Shown piece after piece: positions 43,498 through 55,929 of a DNA stretch of 64,000 bases. Every line of letters starts with the position of its first letter. The stretch's first letter is position 1. The notes under the pieces were generated by a model. It did no database searches. It worked only from the letters and a program-made list of their open reading frames with translations, and was not told where the DNA came from. The stretch spans positions 18,107,332 to 18,171,331 of the forward strand of contig NC_092649.1 of assembly GCF_032118995.1 (NCBI RefSeq), in the 5' to 3' direction. The translations under genes and the position numbers were made by a program. Source of the DNA: Asterias amurensis. Its lineage: Eukaryota > Echinodermata > Asteroidea > Forcipulatida > Asteriidae.

Positions 43498-44849
43498 CCC
43501 TGATCAAAGCTGTTATGTCGTAAGCCTCGCTACATAAAACTATAGCTTTTTATTAGGTCCCTGCACATAGTCTTTGCCTCCGACCACATCGTCAATCAGG
43601 CTTCTTTCTAGCCTTTTCCATCAGTTGTTTCGGATTTCTTACATTTCTCTTACGCCAACCTTTAACAATTTGTACACAACACTGAGGACACCGTCGACTT
43701 ACCAAATCACATAAAGGGCCATTCACTCTGAACAAATTCAAGCTTATAAAAGACTGAAAGACCAAGCAGTAACCAGGCAACAGTAATGGTTTCTCCGATG
43801 TCTACTTCCCAAAGCGATCAGAAGTTTTCCCCCTTTCTTGTTTCATGTAAACCGCATGGGAATTGAACGAACATGACCAATCCAAGATGACGGAACATGA
43901 TTTGAGCGCCATGTTTGCCAATCTATCACAATTACACGCTCGTCTGTTCTCGATTTACTAATTGACAGGGTATAATTTACGCTAAAAGCATATACGGACT
44001 GTCCCACTGCCGTTGATATACTGTCATGTCTATATTCACGCAGCAGAGAGGCTCTTCAGATTTCTTAAAATGCGAGCTGTGATTATCATTTAAAGATTGA
44101 ACCAAAAGAAAAGCTAGCCACATAGTCAATGCAAAGGAAAAGCTGTGTACATAAAGGCACCTAAATAAATGATAATTAATTAGTTTAATTACAAAAACCA
44201 TCGTTGTTCTGGGAAAGAGAAATTTTATTTCAATTTATATTAAAGTTTCAATAATATAATGAGTAGGGTAGATGGCCTTAGCTTTCGATTCAAAACCGGA
44301 CCTTCTTCAGAGGCATAAAACAAGTACAAATACATATCAATTTATAGAAAAAGAGAGGAGAAAGGGATTAAGAGAAGGATCTAGAAAGAAGCGGGAAAAT
44401 TACAGCCAATCAAAGTTAATCAAAGTTTCAATACTATTATACGCAACCATGATCAAACGCACTAGTGAATTATTTACGTTTGTCACGTTTTCGTAGAACA
44501 ATTTTAATAGGGAGGTGGCCTATGTGTTTTGTATCAAATTCATAACACAGTCATTTCGATTGCTTTGCGACTTCTTAAAGTACTTTAAATACAAAACACC
44601 TTTGTGAACAAGATGGCCACAGATGAGCACTGCTACATAAAACGTTTTCGAAGTTCTCAAAATATATTTTTGCCGTTGCTTTACGTTTCGTAGACGCACA
44701 AGGTTTAATATTTTTTTAATAAGATTAGAAACAGATGTTATGTCAGCAATTTAATTACGCGCAGAGTAGTATTAATCGCTGGGAGCAGATTCAGACGGGC
44801 ACATTGTGTCGTGACAACTTTGTGTCCGATAGGCAATTCTTACATTCGG
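43498..44849. other. intergenic, one unproven exon-like frame
   Basis: No gene could be established. The minus-strand frame at 43592-43780 is discussed among rejected items. Confidence 0.45.
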
Positions 44850-45235
44850 TTAAAGGCAGTGGACACTATTGGTAATTACTCAAAATATTTATTAGCATAA
44901 AACCTTTCTTGAATGCGAGTAATGGGGAGAGGTTGATGGTGTAAAACATTGTGAGAAACGGCTCCCTCTGAAGTGCCATAGTTTTCGAGAAAGAAGTAAT
45001 TTTCAACGAATTTGATTTCGAGACCTCAGATTTAGAACTTGAGGTCTCGAAATCAACCATCTAAACGCACACAATTTTGTGTGACAAGGGTGTTTTTTTC
45101 TTTCATATTATCTCGCAAGTTCGGTGACCGATTGAGCTCAAATTTTCACAGGTTTGTTATTTTATGCATATGTTGAGATACACCAACTACAAAGGCTAGT
45201 CTTTGACAATTACCAATAGTGTCCACTGCCTTTAA
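44850..45235 (+). mobile_element. R1 MITE, best full-length copy
   Basis: TTAAAGGCAGTGGACACTAT to ATAGTGTCCACTGCCTTTAA, with perfect outer inverted repeats, palindrome arms GATTTCGAGACCTCA and TGAGGTCTCGAAATC (45012-45055), and TTAA at each end. 386 bp; taken as the family reference here. Confidence 0.97.
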
Positions 45236-45370
45236 AAAACAAAATAATAACACCGGTTTTGTTGCATAATCACTTTATTTAACTTGGTCCCTCTATCGCA
45301 TCGCACCTCTCTTCCACGAAACAGGGATGTGAACGATGATTTTTTTTTAAACGAATTTTTGTTTAGTTGT

Positions 45371-45716
45371 CTTTAAGTTGACCCTTTTGATCATTACCCA
45401 AATTAATTGCATAAAAGCTTACTTGGTAGCAGGCAAGGGAGAGCTGTTGATAGTGTAAAACATTGTGAGAAACGGCTCTCTCTGAAGTAACGTAGTTTTT
45501 GAGAAGGCGGTATTTTCTTACTTAAATAATAACATAAGTCAGGCATGAAGCCTTATATTGGGCATCGATCACACGTCAAATAAATGTGCAACATGGGTGA
45601 TTTTCTTTCATTATTCTCGCGGAACTTCGAGGCCCACAAAGCTCACATTTTCACAGGTTTGATATGTTTTTATGCATATGTTGAGATACACCAAGTAAGG
45701 TATCCGGTGCCTTTAA
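45371..45716 (+). mobile_element. R1 MITE, old subfamily
   Basis: Left end decayed; CATTGTGAGAAACGGCTCTC core and TATCCGGTGCCTTTAA end; only 135 bp from the previous copy. Confidence 0.88.
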
Positions 45717-46553
45717 ACAGTCGTGAGACTTCTGTCCTTACCTTATCGCTTCAACCAGATTAGCAGTCACTTACGCATTAATACGGACGAGCAAGACCCA
45801 ACGTAGAGCAAAAGACGGTGGTAAAATTGAAGTTATTTAAAATCGACATCCACATATGTTACGAACGCCGTACATTACGCATACCTCTTGTAAAAAAAAG
45901 TACTTCAGCTATAAATGTCCATGTCTTTGTACTCAGACAGTAACTTAAGCTTCTCACAAACGAATACCCGGAATAAAGGTACACTTCTCACGCGGCAACT
46001 TGAAGTGATATGGTGAGAGTTCACTGCCGATGATATTTAGCAGTGTACTTGATGTTGCACGCAAGCCAAGGTACACTTATCGTATCAACACGGACTACAC
46101 TTGATGGTCGAGCATCAGCTACTAGCGACCCTGGAGCACTTGTTTGCATGCCCGATTCATAACAGACCATGTGACCGTATGTTATTGCGTGGTGGTTTTA
46201 ACACAAGCCTATTGGGGCTTTATATTTATACGCACAAACCACACTGGTAATAGTGGGGGCATGATTAGACACACCCTATATTTTTTGTCTGATGTTTAAT
46301 CATTATGTTGGTTGCAATGGTCACAAAAACTCAAGCGATGTTATTTACACTATACTTGTGCGTAATTTTTCGCATAAAACCTTTCAAAAAATTCCTGTAA
46401 AAAACATTTTAAGGGGTAAAACTTTTCTCTGAAATTGCATTAATTGAACCCAAAACCATAATTGCTTCGTGCTTGCAATGCCTCTTTTTAAAACACCCCT
46501 GCAAACTATATTATGTGTTCCTGGCTATAAGAATCCCTTTCACTAGTAAGTAT
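45717..46553. other. intergenic, no gene seen
   Basis: Unique sequence without recognised features. Confidence 0.5.
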
Positions 46554-46691
46554 GGGCCTTTTCGAAACCGAGGCCGTGACTTGGGTAGGCGTTGGGCTCA
46601 TGGTTGTGTCAGTTATTTAGAAAATGTGCGGTTTCCTTGCGGGCTTCAACTGTCAGCAAGAGCCCAAATAGTCCTCGTTTTCGAAAAGGGC
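46554..46691. mobile_element. 138-bp MITE, TTTTCGAAA ends
   Basis: GGGCCTTTTCGAAACCGAGG and CCTCGTTTTCGAAAAGGGC form 19-bp imperfect terminal inverted repeats. Confidence 0.8.
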
Positions 46692-48544
46692 AATAAAATG
46701 TATAAAACTACTTCTGTGACGTCACTCTATTGATGAAAGTGTAGAATATTTTTACGAATGTACACCTTTAATTGTAGGTTCGTTAAACTAAAGTAAATAG
46801 GTTAACTTGAAAATGACTGTCTTTCCAAACTTAAATACAACAATTTGCAACAAAACACACAGCTGAAAACATAATTAACGTTCAATTTACAAAACACCCA
46901 TTTTCATTACACAAATACACTGTAGAGGCATTAGTAAGCAAAACTAGCTTTTTTGTGCCAAGCTACTTTTTATGTTTAGGGGGGGGGGGGGAGCTCTCTG
47001 ACGTTGGGGTATGTGCGTTATAAGAAAGCATTCCATGCACCACTTGCATATCAGATAACTACTAACTTACGCCCCAACGGCCCAGCGAATTCAAAAATAG
47101 AAGTGTATTTACATAATTATACTTATTCATTATAAGTTCGTTATTTATTAATTGCTGTCATCCGTTTTCGGTTCCGCGTTTTGTCTATTACTTTTAAGTC
47201 AACATTCCAATTGTATAATGTTTCCCTTCAACTAGACTCATGTATATGATAATTGGAAATTATTGGAGATATTGCTAGTTGTTGATACGTACATGTTAAT
47301 TTCATTTGTCGATCACTTCTGTTGTGTTTGTATCTACTAGACACGTGTTTCCTACACATGTCCATTAAATACATGCAAATTATTGCCAGGGGGGTTCTCA
47401 ATGACTTAAACACTAAACGCTCGTTCAGTGTTTTCTTAATCATATTTTTTATAAAGCAAATAAAATTAAATAACAGTTCGTTTCTATAGGCTAATAAAGT
47501 TTTTTTTTCTGAAACCGGTCGGGGGTTTAAGTTTCTGAATGTGCGTATATCCTGTTTGTTATAAAGTTGTTTCTGAGCTGGGGGTAAAAAAAACCACGAT
47601 GTTTACCATGTGGTCGAAGTTACTTTTACCTCGGTTCAACATCTCCCTTTTTCAGTTTTATTTTTGATAACAATGAGTTGTGTTCCCACCTTTATGTCAT
47701 GAATATAATCCTGGCAAAAAAATGAAGAACATCGCCAAACTCTCGATATATAGTGTTTCAAAAAACAAATAATTTCGCCACATTCCTTAAAGCAAGTAAA
47801 CCTCGTCACTTTCAAGGCTCTCTGCCCGAGTGCATTGATTAATGACTGCACCACAGCTCCCCAAACTCATTGCTGAAACGAGGCCAGGATTGTGGAATTG
47901 ACTAAAAGCATACAACATGTCCGGTGACTGTTTGCACTTGTCTTCATCAAACTAATTAAAAACTACAAGTCGCCAGAGAGACATAGGCAAGGATAGCTCT
48001 ATGTCTACACATTAGAGAATTATGTAAATATAGAGTGAATCCGGTGAAACTTCACTGACAATAATATGGATTTGATAAAGGCCTATGTGTGTACAGTATT
48101 CAAATCAAACATGACCATCAAAAAGAGACCTATTATAAATGATATGATGTATGTACGATAAAGACAACGATGGGGAACAAAATTGTTTCGTCACTTTTGG
48201 ACATAACTCCATAGTCAAATTTTGAACGTGTCCCGTTTTGAAAATGGGAATTCGGGTCACGCCATAATCAGTAGTAGCAGTCATTACATGGTAAATGTGG
48301 AAAGCACATATATATTAATGCATATCATGCACAAATTTAACTGCGAATATGATATCAATACTGAGCCTTAAAGTCAATTGCTAGTTTTGATGTCATTGCT
48401 TTTGGTTCCTCCACACACTTGTTAATATCAGTGACCAATGTATATTCATAATTATATACTTTATATGGTTTGCTGTAACACCATGTGTATCTTCTTGCCA
48501 GATAGAGTTTGTATATAGAGAACCACATGTCTTTCTGTATTCTA
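46692..48544. other. intergenic, no gene seen
   Basis: G-run at about 46979-46992; several T- and A-rich tracts; no exon or repeat family recognised. Confidence 0.5.
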
Positions 48545-48850
48545 CTACCGCGGAGAAGATTGTTCGGGTGTTCGGGAGACTTCTCAGTTCTGAAAAGAAC
48601 TGTCAGTGCTGTTTAACTGAGTGTTACCCGGGCGGATAGTATATAGGCTGTGACTACTACTCTGGCTACCGTAGTTAACTGTACTACCGCGGAGTCAGTT
48701 CTTGGTCTCAACGTTTCGCCTATAGCTTGCTCTAAGACATGGACTACGAGCAAGTTAGATACACACATGGTGGTACCGCAAACCATATATATATTGATAC
48801 CTCACTACGCAATGCCTCAAATCATATATACATATCTACTTTGCTATATA
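48545..48850. repeat. R8 repeat copy with GAAACGTTGAGACC block
   Basis: ACTACCGCGGAG occurs twice (48543, 48684). GGTCTCAACGTTTCG at 48710 is the inverted hairpin block, followed by CAAGTTAGATACACACATGG, TGGTACCGCAAACC and CCTCACTACGCAATGCC. Related to 4935 and 55395. Confidence 0.7.
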
Positions 48851-49214
48851 GATTTGTTGTTTAAGAGCTTGTCTTTCTATTTTATCTACTGCTGGTCTGC
48901 GCCAGATTAGATTTCAGACTTCGGAAGACTTATAGTTCTGAAAAGATAAAAGAACCGTACCTGTAAGCGGGGGAATAGTAAATTGGCCGGGACTATACTA
49001 CTTTCGCTTCGTGGATCGAGGTGACGTTCTCATTATTCCCCTCACTACATTACACTTTCATAGATTGGATTAGGAAATGAGATTGGTGTAAATGATTGGG
49101 GAAATTGTTGTGGGGGCTGACCGAAAGCGTGGGTAGGACATGTACACGTTGTGATTAACTAATGATAAGTTTATTTACGTATTATTAAAAATAATACTTT
49201 TACATCAAGCCAGT

Positions 49215-49378
49215 ATGTTTCGTTTTTGTAAGGGCAATGCCACCAAGGCATTTTCCTCCTTGGTACACAAAGGGCACCCTATGAGGACACTACAAAATGC
49301 TACAGAAGGATTTCAAGGGCACCAATGCAATGACCAGCTAGTAGGGGCATCGAAGCAACTGCCTTCGTTCAATTGCCG
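49215..49378 (+). repeat. dispersed 160-bp repeat, copy 2
   Basis: TTTCGTTTTTGTAAGGGC, ACAAAGGGCACC, GGATTTCAAGGGCACC and GCAATGACCA match the reverse complement of 9767-9926. Confidence 0.7.
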
Positions 49379-50329
49379 ATTGACGCTCGGACACAGTATT
49401 TTTGTATGTATTTTGAACAGTTAACATTATGGACTGTGCTATGTGAGTTTGTTTATTGGGCTGCACCCTTTTTTTATCTTGCAGGCTTTCACTTTCGTAC
49501 ACTACAGTCACAAGGGCTTTGGGTGCACCCCTCAAGACCTTCATGTATTAACCGCCATGTTGATTCTGCCCAACGAAAATAGCCGGACCTGCCTCATCAT
49601 TATTTGTATCACTACAATTAATGGGCCGCAAAGAGTGGTCTTACATCTGTTCTTAAGGTAAACAAGATTCACATGGAAGGATTCAACTTACGGCATACAA
49701 ATTAAATGTACAGTCATCAAAAAAATGCTTTTTTTATTTCTTTCTTTTTAAATTGATTCAAAAAAGGGAATCCTTTAAAAAAAAAAAATCAGGAAATTTT
49801 TGAGGATGACTTTGACTACCGGGGAAAAAATGCTTACGGAAAACAATTCCGACGAGTACCATAGGTCAAGGGTAAAGACGTTCAAAAACATAAAGTTATT
49901 GTTGTTTGGGCAAGGACAAATGGCTGATGGAGCACTTGGGGAGTAGCACGGAACCCATTAGGGGCCGTAGAAGCGGAAGCTACTGTGGCGAAAGTGAATA
50001 CCATACCGAAACACAAGAACTATGTTTTTGTTTCCATGGGGTGTGCATTTTTTATGAGATTAAATCAACTTAATAATTAATATAGTATATGTTTTTGCTG
50101 GGATTAATGTGCGGTTGCTATAACTAAAATGGTGAACTATAATTTATTCACTACAAATTATAATAAAAACAATAGTGATGTTGATGGTGTCCTTCATATT
50201 TGAAATGGTTTGCACAAAACCATCGCCATGAGAAGCATAAAGTTTGATAAAACATGGATATTAATTGCGTTAATGGCTACTTTCATAGTGTATGTATAAC
50301 ACAATTAGCTAATGTTGGTCGCTTTACCT
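49379..50329. other. intergenic, no gene seen
   Basis: Unique sequence, A- and T-runs at 49720-49800. Confidence 0.5.
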
Positions 50330-50425
50330 ATTTTTCAACAGCTCTCCATTACTTGTAACCAAGTAAGTTTTTAAAGAATTATTTTGAGTAATTACCAATA
50401 GTGTCCACTGCCTTGCCTTTAAGGA
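50330..50425 (-). mobile_element. R1 MITE, terminal fragment
   Basis: CAACAGCTCTCCATTACTTG to GTGTCCACTGCCTTGCC. Confidence 0.85.
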
Positions 50426-50844
50426 GCCTTCAGAGCAATATGTAAATTCATTAATTTGAAATGAGGGTCGTTAGCGGTATGTATAACCTCCCCTTGACAA
50501 AATTGCATTATGTAATTAAGTACAACTGTTCAAATTTGCAAATTGGATGGTTACTTCCTGTCCTTGCTGTTTTAAATAATTATAACGATTACACAAACTT
50601 CTTATATCATGACGATATTTGGTTACTGAAATTTTACAAGATAGAAACCACGCCTATACAGCTAAAAAAAACTGTGACAAAAAGTTTATCTTACAACAGA
50701 ACTTGTTGGCCTATCATACGGGACAGGTGCCCCTTATACGCCGAAATGGACCCAACCCTTTACTGAGGTTTTTAGAAAGTCTGTTCAGGCCAGGGAAAAC
50801 ATTAGTTTGGGTTCTGTAAGAACAACGGTGGGCTGCAATGGACC

Positions 50845-51500
50845 CAACTCGCACACTATTGGTAATTACTCAAATAATTCTTAGCATAAAAAACTTACTT
50901 GGGAGCTTTGATAGTAAAACAAACAAACACATTGTGAAAACGACTTCCTCTTTCAAAAAAATGCTTAAAGGATTTGGGTACTTTTTCAAAATGTTGACAG
51001 ATTTACATTAAACTTACAGGGTTTGAAGATAATGATAGTGGCAAGCTTCCCTTCAAATATTACTAACTGAGGTTCTGTAGTTTTTGAGAAATGAATGAAA
51101 CAGATAACAAAATAATATTGGTTTCAGTATGACGAAAAATTAATTTAGAAAGAAAAATCCCATTAACCAGTTATGATTTTATTATACCATCATCATATAA
51201 TAATTGGTTAATACGTTTTAACATGCTTAAACCGAGACGACAATTATTCGTTTTACTCATTTCTCAAAAGCTACAGCACCTCAGTAAGTACAATTTCAAG
51301 GGAAGCTTTGTACTATCATAATCTTCAAACTGTGTAAGTTAAATGTAAATCTGCGGACATTGTGTTTTGTGTAAGGAAAAAGTACATAGACCCTTAAAGA
51401 AAGAGGTACTTCTCACTCAAATAATAAGAGACCTGAAGCATTTTATTATCATCTGAAAGCACACATAGTTGTGCAACAAGGTTTTTTTTCCAAGAGCACA
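50845..51500 (+). mobile_element. R1 MITE (old) split by R2
   Basis: Left part 50845-50964 (CACACTATTGGTAATTACTC to TTTCAAAAAAATGC), right part 51398-51500 (AAAGAGGTACTTCTCACTC to CACACATAGTTGTGCAACAA). Joined, they give a normal R1 order with the R2 element inserted at GAGAAAGAGG. Confidence 0.88.
50965..51397. mobile_element. R2 MITE inserted in R1
   Basis: TTAAAGGATTTGGGTACTTT to AAAGTACATAGACCCTTAA, TTAA on both sides. The middle is longer than in the 30239 copy and not self-complementary (ACGAAAAATTAATTTAG, TTATGATTTTATTATACC). Confidence 0.92.
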
Positions 51501-52029
51501 AACATTTGGAAATCAAACTAGAGAAGGATATAATATGCCTGTCAGACTGATTTTCTTTCTAGCATGTTTGTATAGGGGTGCGTGTGGGGGGGGGGGGTGT
51601 CCTCCCTTTAAGTGAGAGTGACAGTAGCAATTATGAAGACCTTTTAGAGTGCAGCAGCTAGTCTTGCCTGGAAATAGCATTCCATCGGTGTGCATGTAGT
51701 GTTGATAATAGTTTCATCCTTACAATATATAACGTGTACAATTGTGTAAGTTATGAAACAAATTGAGTTATTGGAAACTATCCATGGTTAAATGTTTTCG
51801 ATGTCTAACTCTTGTGGATTTATTACTGTGGATCTAAATTGAGGATCAGCTGCAAAGCGTTCTCCAATTATGTTAACTGGATTTGTACTCTTTAACAAAT
51901 TTAGTGACGATGGCTCGGTGTTTTGTGTGCTCTCACTGAGAGGGAGAGACAAAGACACCGGGAAAACTAACAGAGTGGGAAATTCAAACCAGCATTTATA
52001 CAGGATTGTTATTCAAGTCTGAAAACAGC
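51501..52029. other. intergenic, no gene seen
   Basis: G-run at about 51583-51595 only. Confidence 0.5.
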
Positions 52030-52570
52030 TTTATGCAATGACTTGGGATCTGGAAAACAATTTAAGGTGAAGTCTTGAAAACAATACAATGACATGAAGT
52101 TTGGAAAACAGTGTATTGATAAGAAGTCTGGAAAACAATGCATTGATAAGAAGTCTGGTAAACAATGCATTGACAATAGGTCAGATAAACAATGCATTAA
52201 CATGACAGAAGGCTTGAAAACAAAGCATTGATAAGAAGTCTGGAAAACAATGTATTAACATGAAGTCTGGAATACAATGCATTGACATGAAGTCTGGAAA
52301 ACAATGCATTGACACGAAGTCTGGAAAACAATGCATTGACATGAAGTCTGGAAGATAATGCATTGACTTGAAGTCTGGAAAACAATGCAATTAGACACAA
52401 GTCTGTGAAACAATGTTTATGTAATGACAGAAGTCTAAAAACAGCCTTAAGCTATGAAGTTTAGAATGCCAGGATAGGATGACATCTGGAAACAAATGCA
52501 ATGACATAATTTGAAAACGAATGTAATGAAAAGAAATTTTGAAATCAATGTACTGGCATTTTAAGTCTGG
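52030..52570 (+). repeat. 27-bp minisatellite, about 15-18 units
   Basis: Unit AAGTCTGGAAAACAATGCA plus TTGACATG; regular from 52130 to 52400 and decayed on both sides (AAGTCTTGAAAACAATACAA, AAGTCTGTGAAACAATG). Because 27 is a multiple of three, the minus strand stays open as a nine-residue repeat (HCFPDFMSM); no start context, splice site or homology supports a protein. Confidence 0.93.
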
Positions 52571-54069
52571 AAAACGGAGAGATTTTAGGGGTTGAACAAA
52601 ATCAAAAGAACAACTGATTCCCCTTGAGGTTTACATCAATCTATGAATCACATCGATCTCAAGATCGAATGAACCACAGCGAAAATTATTTTTTTCATTC
52701 GCCTTTGTCAATCTCCGTTCAAAGAGTACAATGGCAATTTATAAGACTTGATTTAAAAAATGTATTTTTCATTTAATTTGCCTCCGGTTAGTTCCCCCAT
52801 GGGTAAGTGCAAACCAATACACAATTATATTAAACTGCAGCGAGGGATCTGTTTGGTTGCAATGCCCTCGTGGTTATCTGTTGTCCGCCCATGCATTTTC
52901 CATAGGTCAAGGGGTTAGTTTTGCAGTTGGTCAACGATTTTTTGTTTATATACACATTCAAACCGGGGACTTGTAACAACAAAGCTCCACGGTTGAAAAA
53001 CGTGTACAAAAACAATGGGAACGGGATTCACAAAGGAGTGACAATAGGTTGTCCACTGTTGCAGGTGATTATACAAGCTTGTTGTTAGCATGTCCAGGTA
53101 TTAACTGGGTTAATTTAGGCTTGAGCCCATTTGTCTGTTAGTTAAGTAATTAATTCAGTTGTATATAACTTGGATCTACCATTGACAATATTGGCATACC
53201 ATTTTTTTTTATATAGTAAGGGTGCAGAAAACGAATGCAATGAAAAGAAATTTGTTCTGCCCCTCCTAACCGCATCACTGACCCCTGTTGATTGACACCC
53301 CCTATAAGACGTTTGGAATGATCCAACTTAGGATACCGTTGCACATGACCTGAAACTTAACGTGACTTTCATTGTAGCTGAAAACATTAACAAAATACGC
53401 AATACATAGAGTAATCTAGGCTCACTTCAGCTTCGTGAATTCAAACGTGCTCTTGCCTTTCACTTGGGCGTTTGCACAAGTTCAGAACCAAATTCGGGCC
53501 AGCGGCAAAATATTTGTATTAATGGTACAAAATAACAAAAAATAACTCACTGACAGAGTAAAATTATGCATTAAAAAAATACATGATATGTGGAAGCCTG
53601 ATTTTCAAAATAATGACACTCCTCTGCAGACCACCTTGTATTTTAATATATTATCTATGTATCTGCATAAAAACCACAATGGTCAGTTTGGACAGAACAT
53701 CCCCATTATTAAACTACTGTTTTTGCATTCTCTGACTTCGCGACTGAGGAAGAGATACTCTATTTAATACGTTTCACGTTTTATCCATGTAACGAATTCC
53801 TCTTATGGATAAAATACAAATTAAGGGAAATGTATAGGGTCCATTGGGGCATGATGTAGAAAGCAATTTGGCAAAAACGTCAATGTATGCCTAATCCACA
53901 ATTTCCATTTATATGTCTCATTATTATTACTTGTCTTATTTCTTTCTCTTCTTCTCTAATTTGCTGCATGCAAACAACATGGGTGGAGATGAATACGCTA
54001 AAAGTCAAAGTGCCTGCTTCCTAAAATAATTGGTTTTTCTTTATTCTCTTGCTCCTGCTCTGACCAAAG
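52571..54069. other. intergenic, no gene seen
   Basis: Unique AT-rich sequence; AACGAATG(C/T)AATGAAAAGAAATTT is shared between 52515 and 53230. Confidence 0.5.
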
Positions 54070-54245
54070 CTAAAGGAGCCAGACCAGTTCAGAGTCAGGC
54101 TGACCCCCAGCCTCTATATATACAACCCATGGGATATAAACTTGGATTCTGCAGTTAGTTTGACCCATCTCTGGGTAATTTTGACATATTTGGGCCACAC
54201 TGACCCAGAAACGGGTAAAGTCCCCTGGGACTCACGAAAGTGTGA
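54070..54245. repeat. dispersed repeat with CTGACCC boxes
   Basis: CAGAGTCAGGCTGACCCCCA, TTTGACCCATCTCTGGGT and CACTGACCCAGAAACGGGT; relatives at 33365 and 40570. Confidence 0.6.
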
Positions 54246-54841
54246 CCCAAAGTGTTTAGAAGTGTACACAGTGTACACAGTTAGTCATGGTTCAAAAGAT
54301 ACCTTGTAGTTATAATTTGTTGTGTGTACAAATTCATTCCTTTTCGTTATACATATCACGAACAACAGCTTAACTTGAAAATCGGAAGTAATAAAGTCTG
54401 CAGCTACACATGTAACAATAATTGGCTCTCGGTCAAAGCTACTTCGTTTGATGCAGACTTTCTCATCAGCTGATAATTAATACACAACGAGCAAAATGCT
54501 ATATGAGGGTTTCACCTTGACGTTAATTTATCACACTGTTATGATTTCTAAGGCAGTTTTTTCTTCAGGGTCGCCATGATGAAAGGGTTAATTCATCATT
54601 AAATGAGCGCAATCCATGGAACAAAAGGCACCGTGACGGTATAATTAGGTGGGTTGTTGTCGGCAAGAACAACTTTACTGTCAGCAAATCAATTGTCAAG
54701 GGATGACATTGTAAACAATAAAATGAGGTATGGGGGAAATAAACGCTTTTCATCCGCGGTAAGGACTGTTAAATTCATTGTTAGTTCTCCTTAAAAGGAA
54801 CTGACTATTAAAATTCAAATAAGAGTTGGTATTGCTAACCA

Positions 54842-55189
54842 AACACAATGTATATGCACTTATAATATAAAATCCACCATATACATAAACTGACAATTCT
54901 GTAGAATTTTGAGATCGATCGGCGTATCTGGTTCCGAGAAAACAGTGAAAAACCAATTAAACATTTAGCATGACATCGATTTAAAGACAAATGAATGGAA
55001 CGCTAAATGAGCGATAAACACCAAACGGGAAATACGTTTTTATTTATTTATCATAAAATATGACATTTCAGACATAAACATTTCGGGCATGTTTTCTAAT
55101 CATCATCATTAGACCTTGTAATTAATATGTAAATCTGTGATCTTAAACGTGTTTTGTTCTTCTAACAAATTATGTCATGTTCCTTTAAG
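54842..55189. repeat. dispersed repeat, copy 2 (relative at 29283)
   Basis: Shares ACCATATACATAAACTGACA, TCATAAAATATGACATTTCA and CATCATTAGACC with 29283-29640; ends TGTTCCTTTAA. Confidence 0.7.
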
Positions 55190-55394
55190 GCGTATCGCTT
55201 TGGGCTGCTGGGATTGGCACAGTGATCAAACGGTTTTGATGGGTTGTAATTTGTTTTACCACTAATTAAACATTATTCGTTGGGACGATGTAATCACTTC
55301 ATCATACACCTAATAGAGCTCTCATATGCGGTACCTTCTGGAGACGATAGTTACAAAGATGCATGTTAAAAAGTAGAATAGTATCGTCACTCTC

Positions 55395-55646
55395 ATTACA
55401 TGGCGATGACTATAGAGAAAGCATAGTCGAAACGTTGAGACCAATCAAGAACTCACTCCGCGGTGATGTTTATAACGATCCACTAAGCTAAAGTAGTAGT
55501 CCCGGCCGCTATTACACCCATGAGTAGTGTAGTTAAAAAGGAGAGTTCTTTCCAGAACAGAGAAGTCTCCCGAATTCCAAAAATCTACTCTACGGTAGTA
55601 AAATATAAAGCAAGACAAGTTCTCAAAATAACATAATCTTCCTGGC
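55395..55646 (+). repeat. R8 repeat copy
   Basis: TAGTCGAAACGTTGAGACCA, AAGAACTCACTCCGCGG, AGTAGTCCCGGCCG, TAAAGCAAGACAAG in order; continues into the duplicated tail at 55647. Confidence 0.7.
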
Positions 55647-55925
55647 ACGGTGTTACAGCAAATAAAATGTTCATGTTATTGATACCTGACCTACTGCCTC
55701 AAACCCCATATAGCACAAGAATGATTCACACAAATATATCCCTCAGAACTGTATGGTGTTTCCTTCTTGAATATCACCGTCTGTAATGTTGTGGCTGACC
55801 TTGTTAGTTCACGTTACCGCAAATAAAATCTTCATATTATTGATACCTCACCTACTACCTCAAACCCCATATAGAACAAGAATGATTCACACAAATATAT
55901 CCCTCAAAACTGTATGGTTTTTCCT
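55647..55925 (+). repeat. 164-bp tandem duplication of the R8 tail
   Basis: ACGGTGTTACAGCAAATAAAA at 55647 and ACGTTACCGCAAATAAAA at 55811, each followed by TATTGATACCT(G/C)ACCTACT, CCATATAG and AATGATTCACACAAATATAT with almost no change. Confidence 0.88.
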
Positions 55926-55929
55926 TACA

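Noticed and set aside
43592..43780. Minus-strand frame ending in a basic, Cys-containing stretch (CPQCCVQIVKGWRKR)
   Set aside because: The text looks protein-like and a donor-like GTAAGT lies inside, but no signal peptide, partner exon or family could be identified; the frame is short enough for chance.
50461..50819. 101-residue plus-strand frame
   Set aside because: No motif, no splice or start context, composition like neighbouring AT-rich DNA.
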